This document shows positions 56,389-64,000 of a DNA stretch of 64,000 nt, piece after piece (position 1 is the stretch's first letter; each line of letters starts with the position of its first letter). This stretch comes from Pseudoxanthomonas suwonensis 11-1 (GTDB taxonomy: Bacteria; Pseudomonadota; Gammaproteobacteria; Xanthomonadales; Xanthomonadaceae): contig NC_014924.1 in the NCBI RefSeq assembly GCF_000185965.1, positions 3,100,001 through 3,164,000 on the forward strand, in the 5' to 3' direction. The notes beneath the pieces were generated by a model that had not been told where the DNA came from, did no database searches, and was given only the letters and a program-made list of their open reading frames with translations. The position numbers and the translations under genes are program-made.

Positions 56389-57219
56389 TCAGTCCCAGGC
56401 CATCCGGTACCACGCCGAGGCCTGCTGGCCCGGCTGCAGCTGCGGCGAACCGAGGTTGAACGCATCGGCCGGGCCGGTCTGCGGCTCCACGCAGGTCGAA
56501 TGCGCTGTGCCGTCGTACACCACCCAGTGGTCGCAGTCCGAAGTCAGGCGCAGGACCTGGCCGGCGCGGTGCAGCACCACCGGCGCGGTGTTGACGAAGC
56601 AGTCGTCCCACGGCCCCGGCCCAGGCGGGACCAGCGGCAGGGTGGCGACGTGGCTCTCGTCGCGCGGATACATCGCGGTGGGCTCGAACTCCAGCCGCTC
56701 CGGCTTGCGGAACCACGGGTGCCAGCCGAACACCACCGGCATCGCGCGCTCGCCGGCGGTGACGCTCATCTCCAGCAGCAGGCCGCGCGGCTCCAGCGCG
56801 ATGCGCTGGCGGGCACGGCCGCCGAACGGCCAGCGCTCGTCCGCGGGCAGCTCCAGCACCAGTTCCAGCTCGTGTTCCGACTGCGCCGCGACCTGCCAGG
56901 GCAGGACGAAGCCCCAGCCATGGATCGCGTGGCCACCGAGGTTGCGCGGCAGCTGGTAGTCCTTGCCGGCGAAGGCGAAGCGTCCGTCGCGGACGCGGCC
57001 ACACCACGGAACCATCGTGTACGAGCCCCAGGCGATCGCCGCCTCCGAGCCGTACTCGCCGTAGCCGACCAGCTGCTCGATCCCGTCGACGCGGATCTGG
57101 GCGATGCGGCCACCGGCCTGCGGCGCCACGTCGATCGACACGGCGCCGTGGGACAGCGTCAACAGCGGACCCGGGGGCAGCTCGGTGAGCGGCCCCGGGG
57201 CTTCGACCTCAGGCGCCAT
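56389..57219 (-). CDS. Aldose 1-epimerase (mutarotase)
   Basis: Interconverts alpha and beta anomers of a released sugar in the cytoplasm. The 276-residue product has the galactose-mutarotase-like fold motifs VPWCGRVRDGRFAFAGK, NLGGHAIHGWGF (catalytic His), FGWHPWFRK and VYDGTAHSTCVEPQTGPADA (with the catalytic Glu). The start overlaps the GH43 stop by 11 bases, so the two are coupled. It serves the GH43 product; xylose or arabinose is more likely than galactose, judged by context. Confidence 0.9.
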   Translation of the reverse strand: MAPEVEAPGPLTELPPGPLLTLSHGAVSIDVAPQAGGRIAQIRVDGIEQLVGYGEYGSEAAIAWGSYTMVPWCGRVRDGRFAFAGKDYQLPRNLGGHAIHGWGFVLPWQVAAQSEHELELVLELPADERWPFGGRARQRIALEPRGLLLEMSVTAGERAMPVVFGWHPWFRKPERLEFEPTAMYPRDESHVATLPLVPPGPGPWDDCFVNTAPVVLHRAGQVLRLTSDCDHWVVYDGTAHSTCVEPQTGPADAFNLGSPQLQPGQQASAWYRMAWD

Positions 57220-58228
57220 ACGGATGCAGGGTGCGGATGCTGCCGTCGGCTTCGTACTGCAGCTCGGCGACCTTGATCGAACGCAGGTGGGTCACGCCGC
57301 CGGACAGCACGGAGTCGTGGTAGTACAGCCACCACTTGCCGCCGAACTCGACGATCGAATGGTGGGTGGTCCAGCCCACGACCGGGGTGAGGATCACGCC
57401 GCCGTAGGTGTACGGGCCATACGGGTTGTCCGCGATGGCGTAGCACAGGTGGTGGGTATTGCCGGTCGAGTACGACAGGTAGTACTTGCCCTGGTACTTG
57501 TGCATCCACGGGCCTTCGAAGTAGCGGCGCGCGTGGTCGCCGGCCTTCAGCGGCTGGCCGTCCGCGTCGAGGATCACCACCTCGCGCGGCGCCTCGGCGA
57601 ACTGCTTCATGTCCGCGGTCAGGCGCGCGACACGCGCGCCCAGCGCCGGCTCGTCGTCGCCCGGCTCCTCGTTGGCCGCGTCGTAGCGGTTGTCGCGGTA
57701 CTTCTGCAGCTGGCCGCCCCACAGGCCGCCGAAGTACATGTAGTGCTCGCCGTCGTCGTCGCCGAACACGGCGGGGTCGATCGAATAGCTGCCCTCGATC
57801 GCTTCCGGCTCGGCCTTGAACGGGCCTTCCGGGCGGTCGCCGATGGCGACGCCGATCTGGAAGATGCCGTCGGCGCGCTTGGCCGGGAAGTAGAAGTAGT
57901 ACTTGCCGTCCTTGCAGGCCGCGTCCGGGGCCCACATCTGCTTGGCCGCCCACGGCACGTCCTTCACGTGCAGGGCCACGCCGCAGTCCTCGGCCGGTGC
58001 ATCGGGCGAGTCCTGGCGGAAGACGTGGTAGTCCTCCATCTGGAAGTGGCCGCCGTCGTCGTCGAACGCGGCACCGGCCTCGATGTCGTGCGAGGGATAG
58101 ATGTAGAGCTTGCCCTCGAACACGTGGGCCGACGGATCGGCGGTGTAGATATGCGTCACCAGGGGACTGGAGATGGCCTTGTCGGCCAGCGCCTTCAGTT
58201 CGGCCTCGGTGTATTCACGGTCTGCCAT
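57209..58228 (-). CDS. Glycoside hydrolase family 43 (xylosidase/arabinofuranosidase)
   Basis: An inverting five-bladed propeller glycosidase acting on xylo- or arabino-oligosaccharides. The 339-residue protein has no signal peptide and is cytoplasmic. Candidate catalytic residues are Asp31 (ADPSAHVF, base), Asp151 (SIDPAVF, pKa modulator) and Glu238 (YFEGPWMHK, acid), in the order and spacing of the family. Sugar-contact sequences include QMWAPDAACKDGKYYFYFPA and NTHHLCYAIADNPYGPY. It is preceded by a GPH importer and overlaps a mutarotase gene, so imported oligosaccharides are split inside the cell. Xylosidase versus arabinofuranosidase cannot be decided from sequence. Confidence 0.94.
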   Translation of the reverse strand: MADREYTEAELKALADKAISSPLVTHIYTADPSAHVFEGKLYIYPSHDIEAGAAFDDDGGHFQMEDYHVFRQDSPDAPAEDCGVALHVKDVPWAAKQMWAPDAACKDGKYYFYFPAKRADGIFQIGVAIGDRPEGPFKAEPEAIEGSYSIDPAVFGDDDGEHYMYFGGLWGGQLQKYRDNRYDAANEEPGDDEPALGARVARLTADMKQFAEAPREVVILDADGQPLKAGDHARRYFEGPWMHKYQGKYYLSYSTGNTHHLCYAIADNPYGPYTYGGVILTPVVGWTTHHSIVEFGGKWWLYYHDSVLSGGVTHLRSIKVAELQYEADGSIRTLHPYGA

Positions 58229-58255
58229 GGGATTCCTCGGAGTGCTTGCGATGGC

Positions 58256-59734
58256 TCAGGCCGGCTTGGCGACGCGGCGCGCGGCCAGGTCGCTTTCGAT
58301 CTGCGATTCCATCGGCTTGTTGATCTTGTAGAAGAACAGCAGGGCCGCGGCCACCAGGAACGGCACCGAGCAGTACAGGCTCACCGCCAGGCGGATGCCG
58401 TTGACCGTGTCCGGTTCCTGCGCCGGCAGGTCGGCGTTGTAGCCGTAATGGGCCAGGATGCCGGCCACCAGGGCGCCGCCGACGCTCAGGCCCACCTTCA
58501 GGCCGCACAGGATCGCGGAGAAGATGATGGCGGTGGCGCGGCGGTGGTTCTTCCACTCGGAGTAGTCGGCCACGTCGGCCACCATCGCCCACAGCAGCGG
58601 GATGGTGATGCCGTAGAAGAAGCCGTGCAGGATCTGCGCACCGAACACCAGGCCGATGCGATCCGGCGGGATGACGTAGAAGGCGAGCATGAACAGGGTC
58701 GAGATGACCAGGAACACGCCGAACACGTCGCGCTTGCCGAAGCGGTCGGCCAGCTTCCGCGAGAAGCCGATGCCCACCACCATCAGGATGATGCCGCCGG
58801 CGTTGAACAGGCCGAAGGCGGAGGTGGTCGCGTCGCTCGGCAACTCGAAGCCGGCCAGGCCCATGCCGACCAGGGCCGAGTTGATCCCGCCCAGGATGCC
58901 GTAGAAGCCGATCGAGTCCAGGAAGCGGGCCATCGCCGGCTCTTCCAGGTAGTTCTCGAAGTAGTAGACGTAGGTGCCGCCCTTAAGCGCGAGGGTGGTG
59001 AACACCAGGATCGTCACCAGCAGCATGACCAGCCACGGCCGGTTGGCGGCCAGGTCGGCCAGGTCGCGGCCGATGCTGGACTTCTGCTCCTGTGCCGGGA
59101 CGACGCGCTCGCGGGTGGTGAAGAAGGTGATCAGGAAGAACACGGTGCCGACCACGGCGAACAGCAGCATGGTGTTCTGGAAGCCCTGCACCCGATCGCC
59201 GTCGCCAAGGATGTTGACCAGGGGCAGCAGCAGGGCCTGGACCACGAGCTGGGCCACCATCACCGCCACGAAGCGATAGGCCGACAGGCTGTTGCGCTCG
59301 CCCATGTTGCCGGTCAGCACACCACTGAGCGCCGAGTACGGCAGGTTGTTGGCCGCGTAGACCAGCACCAGCAGGGTATAGGTGCCCGCCGCGTAGATGA
59401 CCTTGCCCTGCGGGCCGAGATCAGGCGTGCTGAAGGCCAGCAGCGAGAGCACGCCGAAGGGAATGGCGGTCCACAGGATCCAGGGGCGGAACTTGCCCCA
59501 GCGGCTGTTGGTACGGTCGGCGAGCACCGCAACCAGCGGGGTGAACACGAAGGCGCCCAGCAGGCCGACCACGAAGATGATGGTGGCCGCGGTTGCGGCG
59601 GGGATGCGGTAGATGTCGGTGTAGAAGTACGCCAGGAACGTCATCAACGTCTGGAAGATCAGGTTCGCCGACAAATCACCCAGGCTGTAACCGATCTTCT
59701 CGCGTACGGAAAGGATCTCGCTGTTGCTGCTCAT
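58256..59734 (-). CDS. MFS sugar symporter, GPH family (oligoxyloside-type)
   Basis: A 492-residue cation symporter with about twelve helices and GPH signatures: [40 protein letters not shown] and ADYSEWKNHRRATAI. It heads a transporter-GH43-mutarotase operon and probably imports xylo- or arabino-oligosaccharide. The ATG at 59734 has GGGGAAGC upstream; the frame continues to 60037 but is non-coding. A xyl-box-like operator lies 84 bases upstream at 59818. It is a paralogue of the transporter at 9825-11222. Confidence 0.93.
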   Translation of the reverse strand: MSSNSEILSVREKIGYSLGDLSANLIFQTLMTFLAYFYTDIYRIPAATAATIIFVVGLLGAFVFTPLVAVLADRTNSRWGKFRPWILWTAIPFGVLSLLAFSTPDLGPQGKVIYAAGTYTLLVLVYAANNLPYSALSGVLTGNMGERNSLSAYRFVAVMVAQLVVQALLLPLVNILGDGDRVQGFQNTMLLFAVVGTVFFLITFFTTRERVVPAQEQKSSIGRDLADLAANRPWLVMLLVTILVFTTLALKGGTYVYYFENYLEEPAMARFLDSIGFYGILGGINSALVGMGLAGFELPSDATTSAFGLFNAGGIILMVVGIGFSRKLADRFGKRDVFGVFLVISTLFMLAFYVIPPDRIGLVFGAQILHGFFYGITIPLLWAMVADVADYSEWKNHRRATAIIFSAILCGLKVGLSVGGALVAGILAHYGYNADLPAQEPDTVNGIRLAVSLYCSVPFLVAAALLFFYKINKPMESQIESDLAARRVAKPA

Positions 59735-59817
59735 GCTTCCCCGGCTCGATGCTGAAGTGGTGGATGGGCGGCCATCCGGATCTGTCCCCGGCGGTGCAAA
59801 CGCCATGCGACCGGCGC

Positions 59818-59831
59818 CGTTACCGCTACCA
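59818..59831 (-). promoter_or_regulatory. xyl-box-like operator upstream of the GPH-GH43 operon
   Basis: On the minus strand the site reads TGGTAGCGGTAACG, 12 of 14 matches to the Xanthomonas XylR xyl-box TGGTAGCGCTAACA as remembered. It lies 84 bases before the transporter ATG, in the 303-base gap to the TonB-dependent receptor. The rest of that gap holds only the receptor terminator. Confidence 0.6.
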
Positions 59832-59971
59832 TCGGTCCCGAAGCATACCCCAAGAACAGGCCTGCACAGGCGCGGTGACAGGCAGCCCGCGACGCACCTT
59901 GAACCGTTGCGCCACTGGCCCTGCGAAGGTGGCCCGAAACCCCTTGGTTTGCAGGGTTTTCGAGGCCCTGC

Positions 59972-60014
59972 AACGAAGACGGCCCACGCCGGTGCCGAAG
60001 CACCGGGTGGGCCG
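59972..60014 (-). terminator. Terminator of the TonB-dependent receptor gene
   Basis: On the minus strand CGGCCCAC and GTGGGCCG form an outer stem around an inner CCGGTGC-TTCG-GCACCGG hairpin with a stabilising TTCG loop; TCTTCGTT follows. It lies 24 bases after the receptor stop. The T-run is short, so efficiency is uncertain. Confidence 0.65.
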
Positions 60015-60037
60015 CAATCCTTATTGCAGTGCAACAA

Positions 60038-62974
60038 TCAGAACGTGCCGCGGATACCCACGGTGACGGTGCGACCCGGGTCGTACATGTCGTTGACCGC
60101 GTTCGGGAACGCGAAGTACGAACGACGCTCTTCGCCGGTGAGGTTCAGCACGTTGAAGGTCAGCTGCGGCTGCGAACGGATGTTCTTCAGCGTGTAGCTG
60201 GCCGACAGGTCGAGCTGGCCACGGTCCTCGCCGTAGATCTGCGCGAACGGGATGCCCTGCTGGTTCGGGCCGGTGCCGGCGGCACCCTCGGCCCAGGTAT
60301 AGGACAGGCGCACCGAGGCGACGTCGTTCTCCCAGTAGGTGGTCGCGTTCCACATCGACGGAGCCACACCGTAGACGTTGCCCGACAGCGCGGAAGCGTC
60401 CTTGCCCAGGGTCTTGATGTCCAGGTCGGTGTAGTTGGCCATGAAGCCCAGGCCCTGCAGCACGAAGCTCAGCGGCTGCACCCAGATCGCTTCCCAGCCG
60501 CGGATCTCCAGCTCGGCGTCGGCGTTGACCTGCTGCTGCACGTTGACCGTGGCCACGTCCGGGCCGCCACGGTTGTTCAGCGCCACCTGCTGGGTCGGAT
60601 CCAGGTCCTCGAACGGAATGCCCAGGCTGCGGAACGGACGGGTGGTCACGCCCTGGAAGGTGTAGCCCTCCACGCGCTTGTTGAACAGGGTCAGGCCGAC
60701 GAAGCCCTCGCCACCGGTGTACCACTCGCCACCCAGATCGAAGTTGGTGGAGATGTACGGCGTCAGGTCCGGGTTGCCCTGGTTGGCCACCTGGGCGGAC
60801 ATGTCGGTGAAGGTGGTGGCCGGCAGCATCGAGCTGGGGTTCGGACGGGTCATGGTGCGCGAACCGGACATGCGCAAGACCACGTTGTCGGCCACGTCCC
60901 AGGCGGCGCTGAACGACGGCAGCCACTCGCTGTAGTCGCCGGTCAGCGACTGCCACTGGCGCACTTCGCCGATGGTCACCGGGCCGGCCACTTCCTGGTC
61001 GGTCTGCACGTAACGCATGCCGACGTTGAAGCGCACGTTGCGGTCCAGCACCTCGGTCTCGCCGTTGACCTCGACGTAGGCGGCGAAGGTTTCCTCGTCG
61101 AATCCGCCGGTCGCACCGCCGGTGTTCGGGCCGCCGGACTCCGGAGCGGTGTCCCGGTAGAAGGCGTAGTTGGTGTCGTTCTTGAAGCGGTCGGCGTCGA
61201 CGACGATGAAGCCGTGCGGACCACGGCGCAGGTAGCCGGCCAGGGCCGCGTCGGACAACAGGGCGGTGCCGCCGCCGTTGCAGGCCGGGCGCGGATCCGG
61301 GGTGCTGCCGTCAGCGTTCAGGCCACGGCACACCAGGTCTTCCCACGCACCGCTGTTGTCGAAGCCCTGGATGCGGCGCTGGTTCTGGTCCCACGCCACG
61401 CCGAGCTTGATGTTGTTGCGGTCCTCGCCCAGCTGCAGGTCGGCGCGGAAGCCGCTGGTCTCGGTGACGCGCTTCTCGTTCTGCACGTTCAGGCGGCCAC
61501 CGGCCCAGGTCCAGCCCAGGTTCGGATCATTCAGATCCAGCGGGGTGTTCCAGGTCGGGGTATCACCGCTGTTGGTGTACTCGAGGGTGGTGAACGGCGA
61601 GTTGACCAGGATGGTCGGGGACTCGCGGAACATCCAGCTGCGGCTGGTGCTGGCCTGCACGTCCAGCTTGACGTTCTGGTCGTCGCCGAACCAGAAGGTC
61701 GCGCCCGGGTTGATCTGCCAGTACTGCACGTCCTCGATGTACTCGCGGTGCTCGAGGAAGAACTGCGCGTTGGTGAAGTCCGCGCGGGTGACGACGTTGT
61801 TCTCGTCCAGCTGCATGTTCTGCGGGATCATCTGGCCGTTGCGGCCGATGAGGTTCATGTCCACGCGGCTGTTGGTGCGATGGGCCTTGGTGTAAAGGGT
61901 GTCGAGCCTGAACTCCATGCTGTCGTTGGGACGCCACTGGAACGAGCCCAGGAAGCCGTCGCGGTCGCGGTCGCCGGACATGTGCACCGGGCGGCCCAGG
62001 CGCGGGATCAGCGCTTCACCGATCTGCGCGGTGGTCAGGCCCGGGTTGTTGGCCAGCAGCCACTCGGCGTCGATCGTCTCGCCCGGGGTCAGGCCGATGG
62101 CGGTGCCCGGCACGGTGTTCGGGATGCGCCAGCCGTTGCCACCGGTGACATTGCAGGGCTGGCCAAGGGACGGGAAGCCCGCCTGGTCGCCGTTGCCAAG
62201 GCACTGGTCGTTGGTCAGGTTGGGGTTGGTCCAGCCGATGGTCTCGTAGCCTTCCACGCCCAGCTTGCCGCGGGTTGAGGTCAGGCCGACCAGCGCGCCG
62301 AAGCGGCCGTCTTCGCTGTTCCAGTTGGCGATCACCGAGCCACGCGGGCTGGCCTTCTTGCTGTTGTCGTTGTAGTCGGCCTGCAGCGAGTAGGTGACGT
62401 GGTTGCCGGAGATGTCGAACGGACGCATGTTGCGCATGTCCACGACACCGGACGCGCCGCCCTCGGGCAGGCTGGCAACCGGCGACTTGTAGACCGTGAT
62501 CTGGTTGAAGAACTCGGTCGGGAACATGTTCAGGTCGACTTCGCGGTTCTGGTTGGTCGCATCCAGGCCGATCGAAGCGGTGGCGACAGAAGCGCCATTG
62601 ATCGTGGTCTTGGTGAAGCTGCTGGGCAGGCCGCGGATGGCGATGTTGGTGCCTTCGCCGTTGACGTCGCGGTTGAGCTGGATGCCCGGGATGCGGGCCA
62701 GCGACTCTGCGATGTTGGTGTCCGGGAACTTGCCGATGTCCTCGGAGAAGATCGAATCGGTGAAGCCGGTCGAGTCACGCTTGGCTTCGGTCGAGTACTG
62801 CAGGCTCTGGCGGAAACCGCGGACGGTCACCGCATCCAGTTCGACTGCTTCCTCATTGGCCGGCGCGGCGGCGGCCGGCGCGGCTTCCTGCGCGAGTGCG
62901 CTGCCGCTGGCAAGCGCCAGGCACAGCAGACCTAGTGCGCGCGACAGCTCGGTCTTGCAAGGCTTCCTGTTCAC
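60038..62974 (-). CDS. TonB-dependent outer-membrane receptor (carbohydrate type)
   Basis: A 978-residue active-uptake porin of the Xanthomonas/Caulobacter (TIGR01782-like) class. It has a Sec signal peptide (CKTELSRALGLLCLALASGSALAQ, shown in part), a linker, a plug domain starting EAVELDAVTVRGFRQSLQ with IAESLARIPGIQLNRDVNGE and IRGLPSSFTKTTING, then a 22-strand barrel ending in TVGIRGTF with terminal phenylalanine. The frame opens at 63067, but GTG at 62974 is chosen: GGGAGGGAG stands just upstream and it gives a normal signal peptide. Proximity to GH43, a GPH importer, ExuT and xyl-box-like sites suggests xylan or glucuronoxylan fragments as substrate. Confidence 0.94.
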   Translation of the reverse strand: MNRKPCKTELSRALGLLCLALASGSALAQEAAPAAAAPANEEAVELDAVTVRGFRQSLQYSTEAKRDSTGFTDSIFSEDIGKFPDTNIAESLARIPGIQLNRDVNGEGTNIAIRGLPSSFTKTTINGASVATASIGLDATNQNREVDLNMFPTEFFNQITVYKSPVASLPEGGASGVVDMRNMRPFDISGNHVTYSLQADYNDNSKKASPRGSVIANWNSEDGRFGALVGLTSTRGKLGVEGYETIGWTNPNLTNDQCLGNGDQAGFPSLGQPCNVTGGNGWRIPNTVPGTAIGLTPGETIDAEWLLANNPGLTTAQIGEALIPRLGRPVHMSGDRDRDGFLGSFQWRPNDSMEFRLDTLYTKAHRTNSRVDMNLIGRNGQMIPQNMQLDENNVVTRADFTNAQFFLEHREYIEDVQYWQINPGATFWFGDDQNVKLDVQASTSRSWMFRESPTILVNSPFTTLEYTNSGDTPTWNTPLDLNDPNLGWTWAGGRLNVQNEKRVTETSGFRADLQLGEDRNNIKLGVAWDQNQRRIQGFDNSGAWEDLVCRGLNADGSTPDPRPACNGGGTALLSDAALAGYLRRGPHGFIVVDADRFKNDTNYAFYRDTAPESGGPNTGGATGGFDEETFAAYVEVNGETEVLDRNVRFNVGMRYVQTDQEVAGPVTIGEVRQWQSLTGDYSEWLPSFSAAWDVADNVVLRMSGSRTMTRPNPSSMLPATTFTDMSAQVANQGNPDLTPYISTNFDLGGEWYTGGEGFVGLTLFNKRVEGYTFQGVTTRPFRSLGIPFEDLDPTQQVALNNRGGPDVATVNVQQQVNADAELEIRGWEAIWVQPLSFVLQGLGFMANYTDLDIKTLGKDASALSGNVYGVAPSMWNATTYWENDVASVRLSYTWAEGAAGTGPNQQGIPFAQIYGEDRGQLDLSASYTLKNIRSQPQLTFNVLNLTGEERRSYFAFPNAVNDMYDPGRTVTVGIRGTF

Positions 62975-63119
62975 CGTACTCCCTCCCGTTACAGATGGTC
63001 CGGTGCGCGGCAATGGCGAGGGCCGCTGTACACCGGTGTCTTCAAATTTGGTATGTGGTTTATGCAAGCGGGGATATCGGTATTGGAATTGATGATACCG
63101 GTCCCACGAGCGGCGGCGA

Positions 63120-63133
63120 TGGTAGCGCTCTCA
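63120..63133 (+). promoter_or_regulatory. xyl-box-like operator upstream of the TonB receptor
   Basis: TGGTAGCGCTCTCA matches 12 of 14 positions of the remembered XylR xyl-box TGGTAGCGCTAACA. It lies about 146 bases upstream of the receptor start and 270 bases before the ExuT-like gene, so the receptor is the more likely target. Confidence 0.55.
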
Positions 63134-63331
63134 CAAAACGCAGTGCAAGGAACAGCACAACATCCACCTTCGATGTTGCGCCGCACGATGAAAACCGCTG
63201 TTTTCACGGGCGAAATCGCGATTCCGGAATGACAGCGCTGAGATGGCCACTTTCACGGAAGATGACGGGTGGTGGCAGATTTCGCGCTGTGTTAATGATA
63301 GCGATATCAAAGCAGGTGGCTTCGGGAAGGG

Positions 63332-63376
63332 GTATTTATGCTGCACCGCAGTAAATCCGTATTTATGTTGCGCCGC
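63332..63376 (+). repeat. Pair of 18-base direct repeats before the ExuT-like gene
   Basis: GTATTTATGCTGCACCGC (63332-63349) and GTATTTATGTTGCGCCGC (63359-63376) match at 16 of 18 positions with a 27-base period. They lie 27-71 bases before the GTG at 63403, where an activator might bind. Confidence 0.6.
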
Positions 63377-63402
63377 GTCATTCCGGCGCGCGGAGGTAAC
63401 CG

Positions 63403-64000
63403 GTGACCGCGTCGACCCCGGCGGTCGCCGCCCGGGTCGGGAAGTTCCGCTGGCGCGTGTGCGCCATGCTGCTGGCCGCGACCACGATCAACTACATCGA
63501 CCGCCAGGTGCTCGGCGTGCTCGCGCCGTTCCTGCAGGACGAGATCGGCTGGAGCGAGATCGAGTACGGCTACATCGTCATGGCGTTCCAGGCGGCGTAC
63601 GCGATCGGCCTGCTGTGCGCCGGCGCGGTGATCGACCGCTTCGGCACCCGTATCGGCTATGCGCTGGCGATAAGCATCTGGTCACTGGCGGCAATGGGCC
63701 ATGCGCTGGCAGCGAGCGTGCTGGGCTTCATCCTCGCCCGCTTCGCGCTGGGCCTGGGCGAGGCGGGCAACTTCCCGGCCGCGGTCAAGACCGTCGCCGA
63801 ATGGTTCCCAAAGCGCGAACGTGCGCTGGCGGTGGGCATCTTCAATGCGGGCTCCAACATCGGCGCGATCGTCGCGCCGCTGATGGTGCCGATCGTGGCC
63901 GCAGCCTGGGGCTGGCAGGCGGCGTTCCTGTGCACGGGTGCCCTCAGCGCGATCTGGCTGGTGGTGTGGTTGACCCGCTACCGCCCGCCGGAGCAGCAGC
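63403..64000 (+). CDS. MFS hexuronate transporter (ExuT-like), N-terminal part
   Basis: The first 199 residues of a major-facilitator symporter that runs off the window. The GTG at 63403 is preceded by GGAGG at eight bases. Features: a basic N terminus, helix 1 WRVCAMLLAATTINYIDRQVL, with NYIDRQ typical of the ACS/ExuT subgroup, the MFS signature GAVIDRFGTRIGYA, LARFALGLGEAGNFPAAVKT and FPKRERALAVGIFNAGSNIG. It probably imports glucuronate or galacturonate and is divergent from the TonB receptor. The rest of the operon, perhaps uronate catabolism, is beyond the window. Confidence 0.9.
   Translation, partial: MTASTPAVAARVGKFRWRVCAMLLAATTINYIDRQVLGVLAPFLQDEIGWSEIEYGYIVMAFQAAYAIGLLCAGAVIDRFGTRIGYALAISIWSLAAMGHALAASVLGFILARFALGLGEAGNFPAAVKTVAEWFPKRERALAVGIFNAGSNIGAIVAPLMVPIVAAAWGWQAAFLCTGALSAIWLVVWLTRYRPPEQQ

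Larger units (their letters stand above)
62975..63402. promoter_or_regulatory. Divergent regulatory region between TonB receptor and ExuT-like gene
   Basis: A 428-base gene-free region, visibly AT-richer than its surroundings, that should hold both promoters. Structures seen: the palindrome ACACCGGTGT (63030-63039); GATGATACCGGTCC (63091-63104), a half-conserved LacI-type site; the xyl-box-like site at 63120-63133; TGATA-GCGA-TATCA (63296-63309), an inverted repeat; and two direct repeats at 63332-63349 and 63359-63376. The grouping suggests control by more than one LacI-family repressor. Confidence 0.6.

Noticed and set aside
60029-62278. A 749-codon plus-strand open frame opposite the TonB-dependent receptor
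   Set aside because: It is antisense shadow: Val/His/Gln-rich with no motif or ribosome site.

Overview
The window is a GC-rich chromosomal segment with dense, tightly packed genes, many ATGA/TGATG stop-start overlaps and several GTG/TTG starts. The gene content points to a gammaproteobacterium of the Xanthomonadaceae (Xanthomonas, Pseudoxanthomonas, Stenotrophomonas or a relative). The main evidence is a copL-copA-copB copper locus, a long TonB-dependent receptor of the Xanthomonas/Caulobacter type, sites resembling the XylR 'xyl-box' of Xanthomonas, and rsmG-parA-parB order. The species cannot be fixed from the sequence alone. No phage, insertion sequence, integrase, CRISPR array or rRNA operon was seen.

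Layout. 1-5.5 kb: housekeeping and envelope genes (rsmG, parA, parB; a UDP-sugar epimerase / DPM-like glycosyltransferase / LAB_N membrane protein trio; two large related hairpin repeats; rpmB-rpmG). 5.5-11.3 kb: an FAD protein convergent with a three-gene coupled operon (GPH-type transporter, GH94 phosphorylase, gluconokinase) that reads as a cellobionic acid phosphorolysis pathway under a LacI-type operator. 11.4-14.8 kb: a transporter-fused hybrid histidine kinase. 14.9-18.3 kb: copLAB copper resistance. 18.2-32.2 kb: an accessory stress and redox region with three SDR or SDR-like proteins, an FAD/Rieske oxidoreductase, a degenerate NtrC-type regulator, a lipoprotein, micro-ORFs coupled to a cysteine hydrolase, Mn catalase, a YciE-like ferritin-fold protein, an HWE-type kinase with a stand-alone receiver, and a disordered hydrophilic protein.

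32.8-45.7 kb: core genes (tRNA-Ile2, rpoD, dtd, an LpxL-like acyltransferase, a PH-domain pair, LPS/teichoic-type transferases, EF-hand protein plus fatty-acid desaturase, ABC ATPase, mutM, opgD). 45.7-52 kb: a signalling block with a single receiver, then a coupled operon of a triple-receiver hybrid kinase, CheR, CheB and a REC-kinase. 52-56.4 kb: tdk, two tandem periplasmic paralogues, rep. 56.4-64 kb: a sugar-utilisation locus (aldose 1-epimerase, GH43, GPH transporter, TonB-dependent receptor, and the start of an ExuT-like hexuronate transporter) with two xyl-box-like sites, consistent with xylan or glucuronoxylan oligosaccharide uptake.

The two sugar loci share a logic: uptake by a GPH symporter, cytoplasmic cleavage (GH94 or GH43, neither with an export signal), and entry of the products into central metabolism through gluconokinase or mutarotase. 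The most unusual parts are the CheR/CheB signalling operon without receptors, the degenerate sigma54-type regulator, the overlapping genes at 22.6-23.6 kb and the micro-ORF operon at 27.2-28.1 kb.
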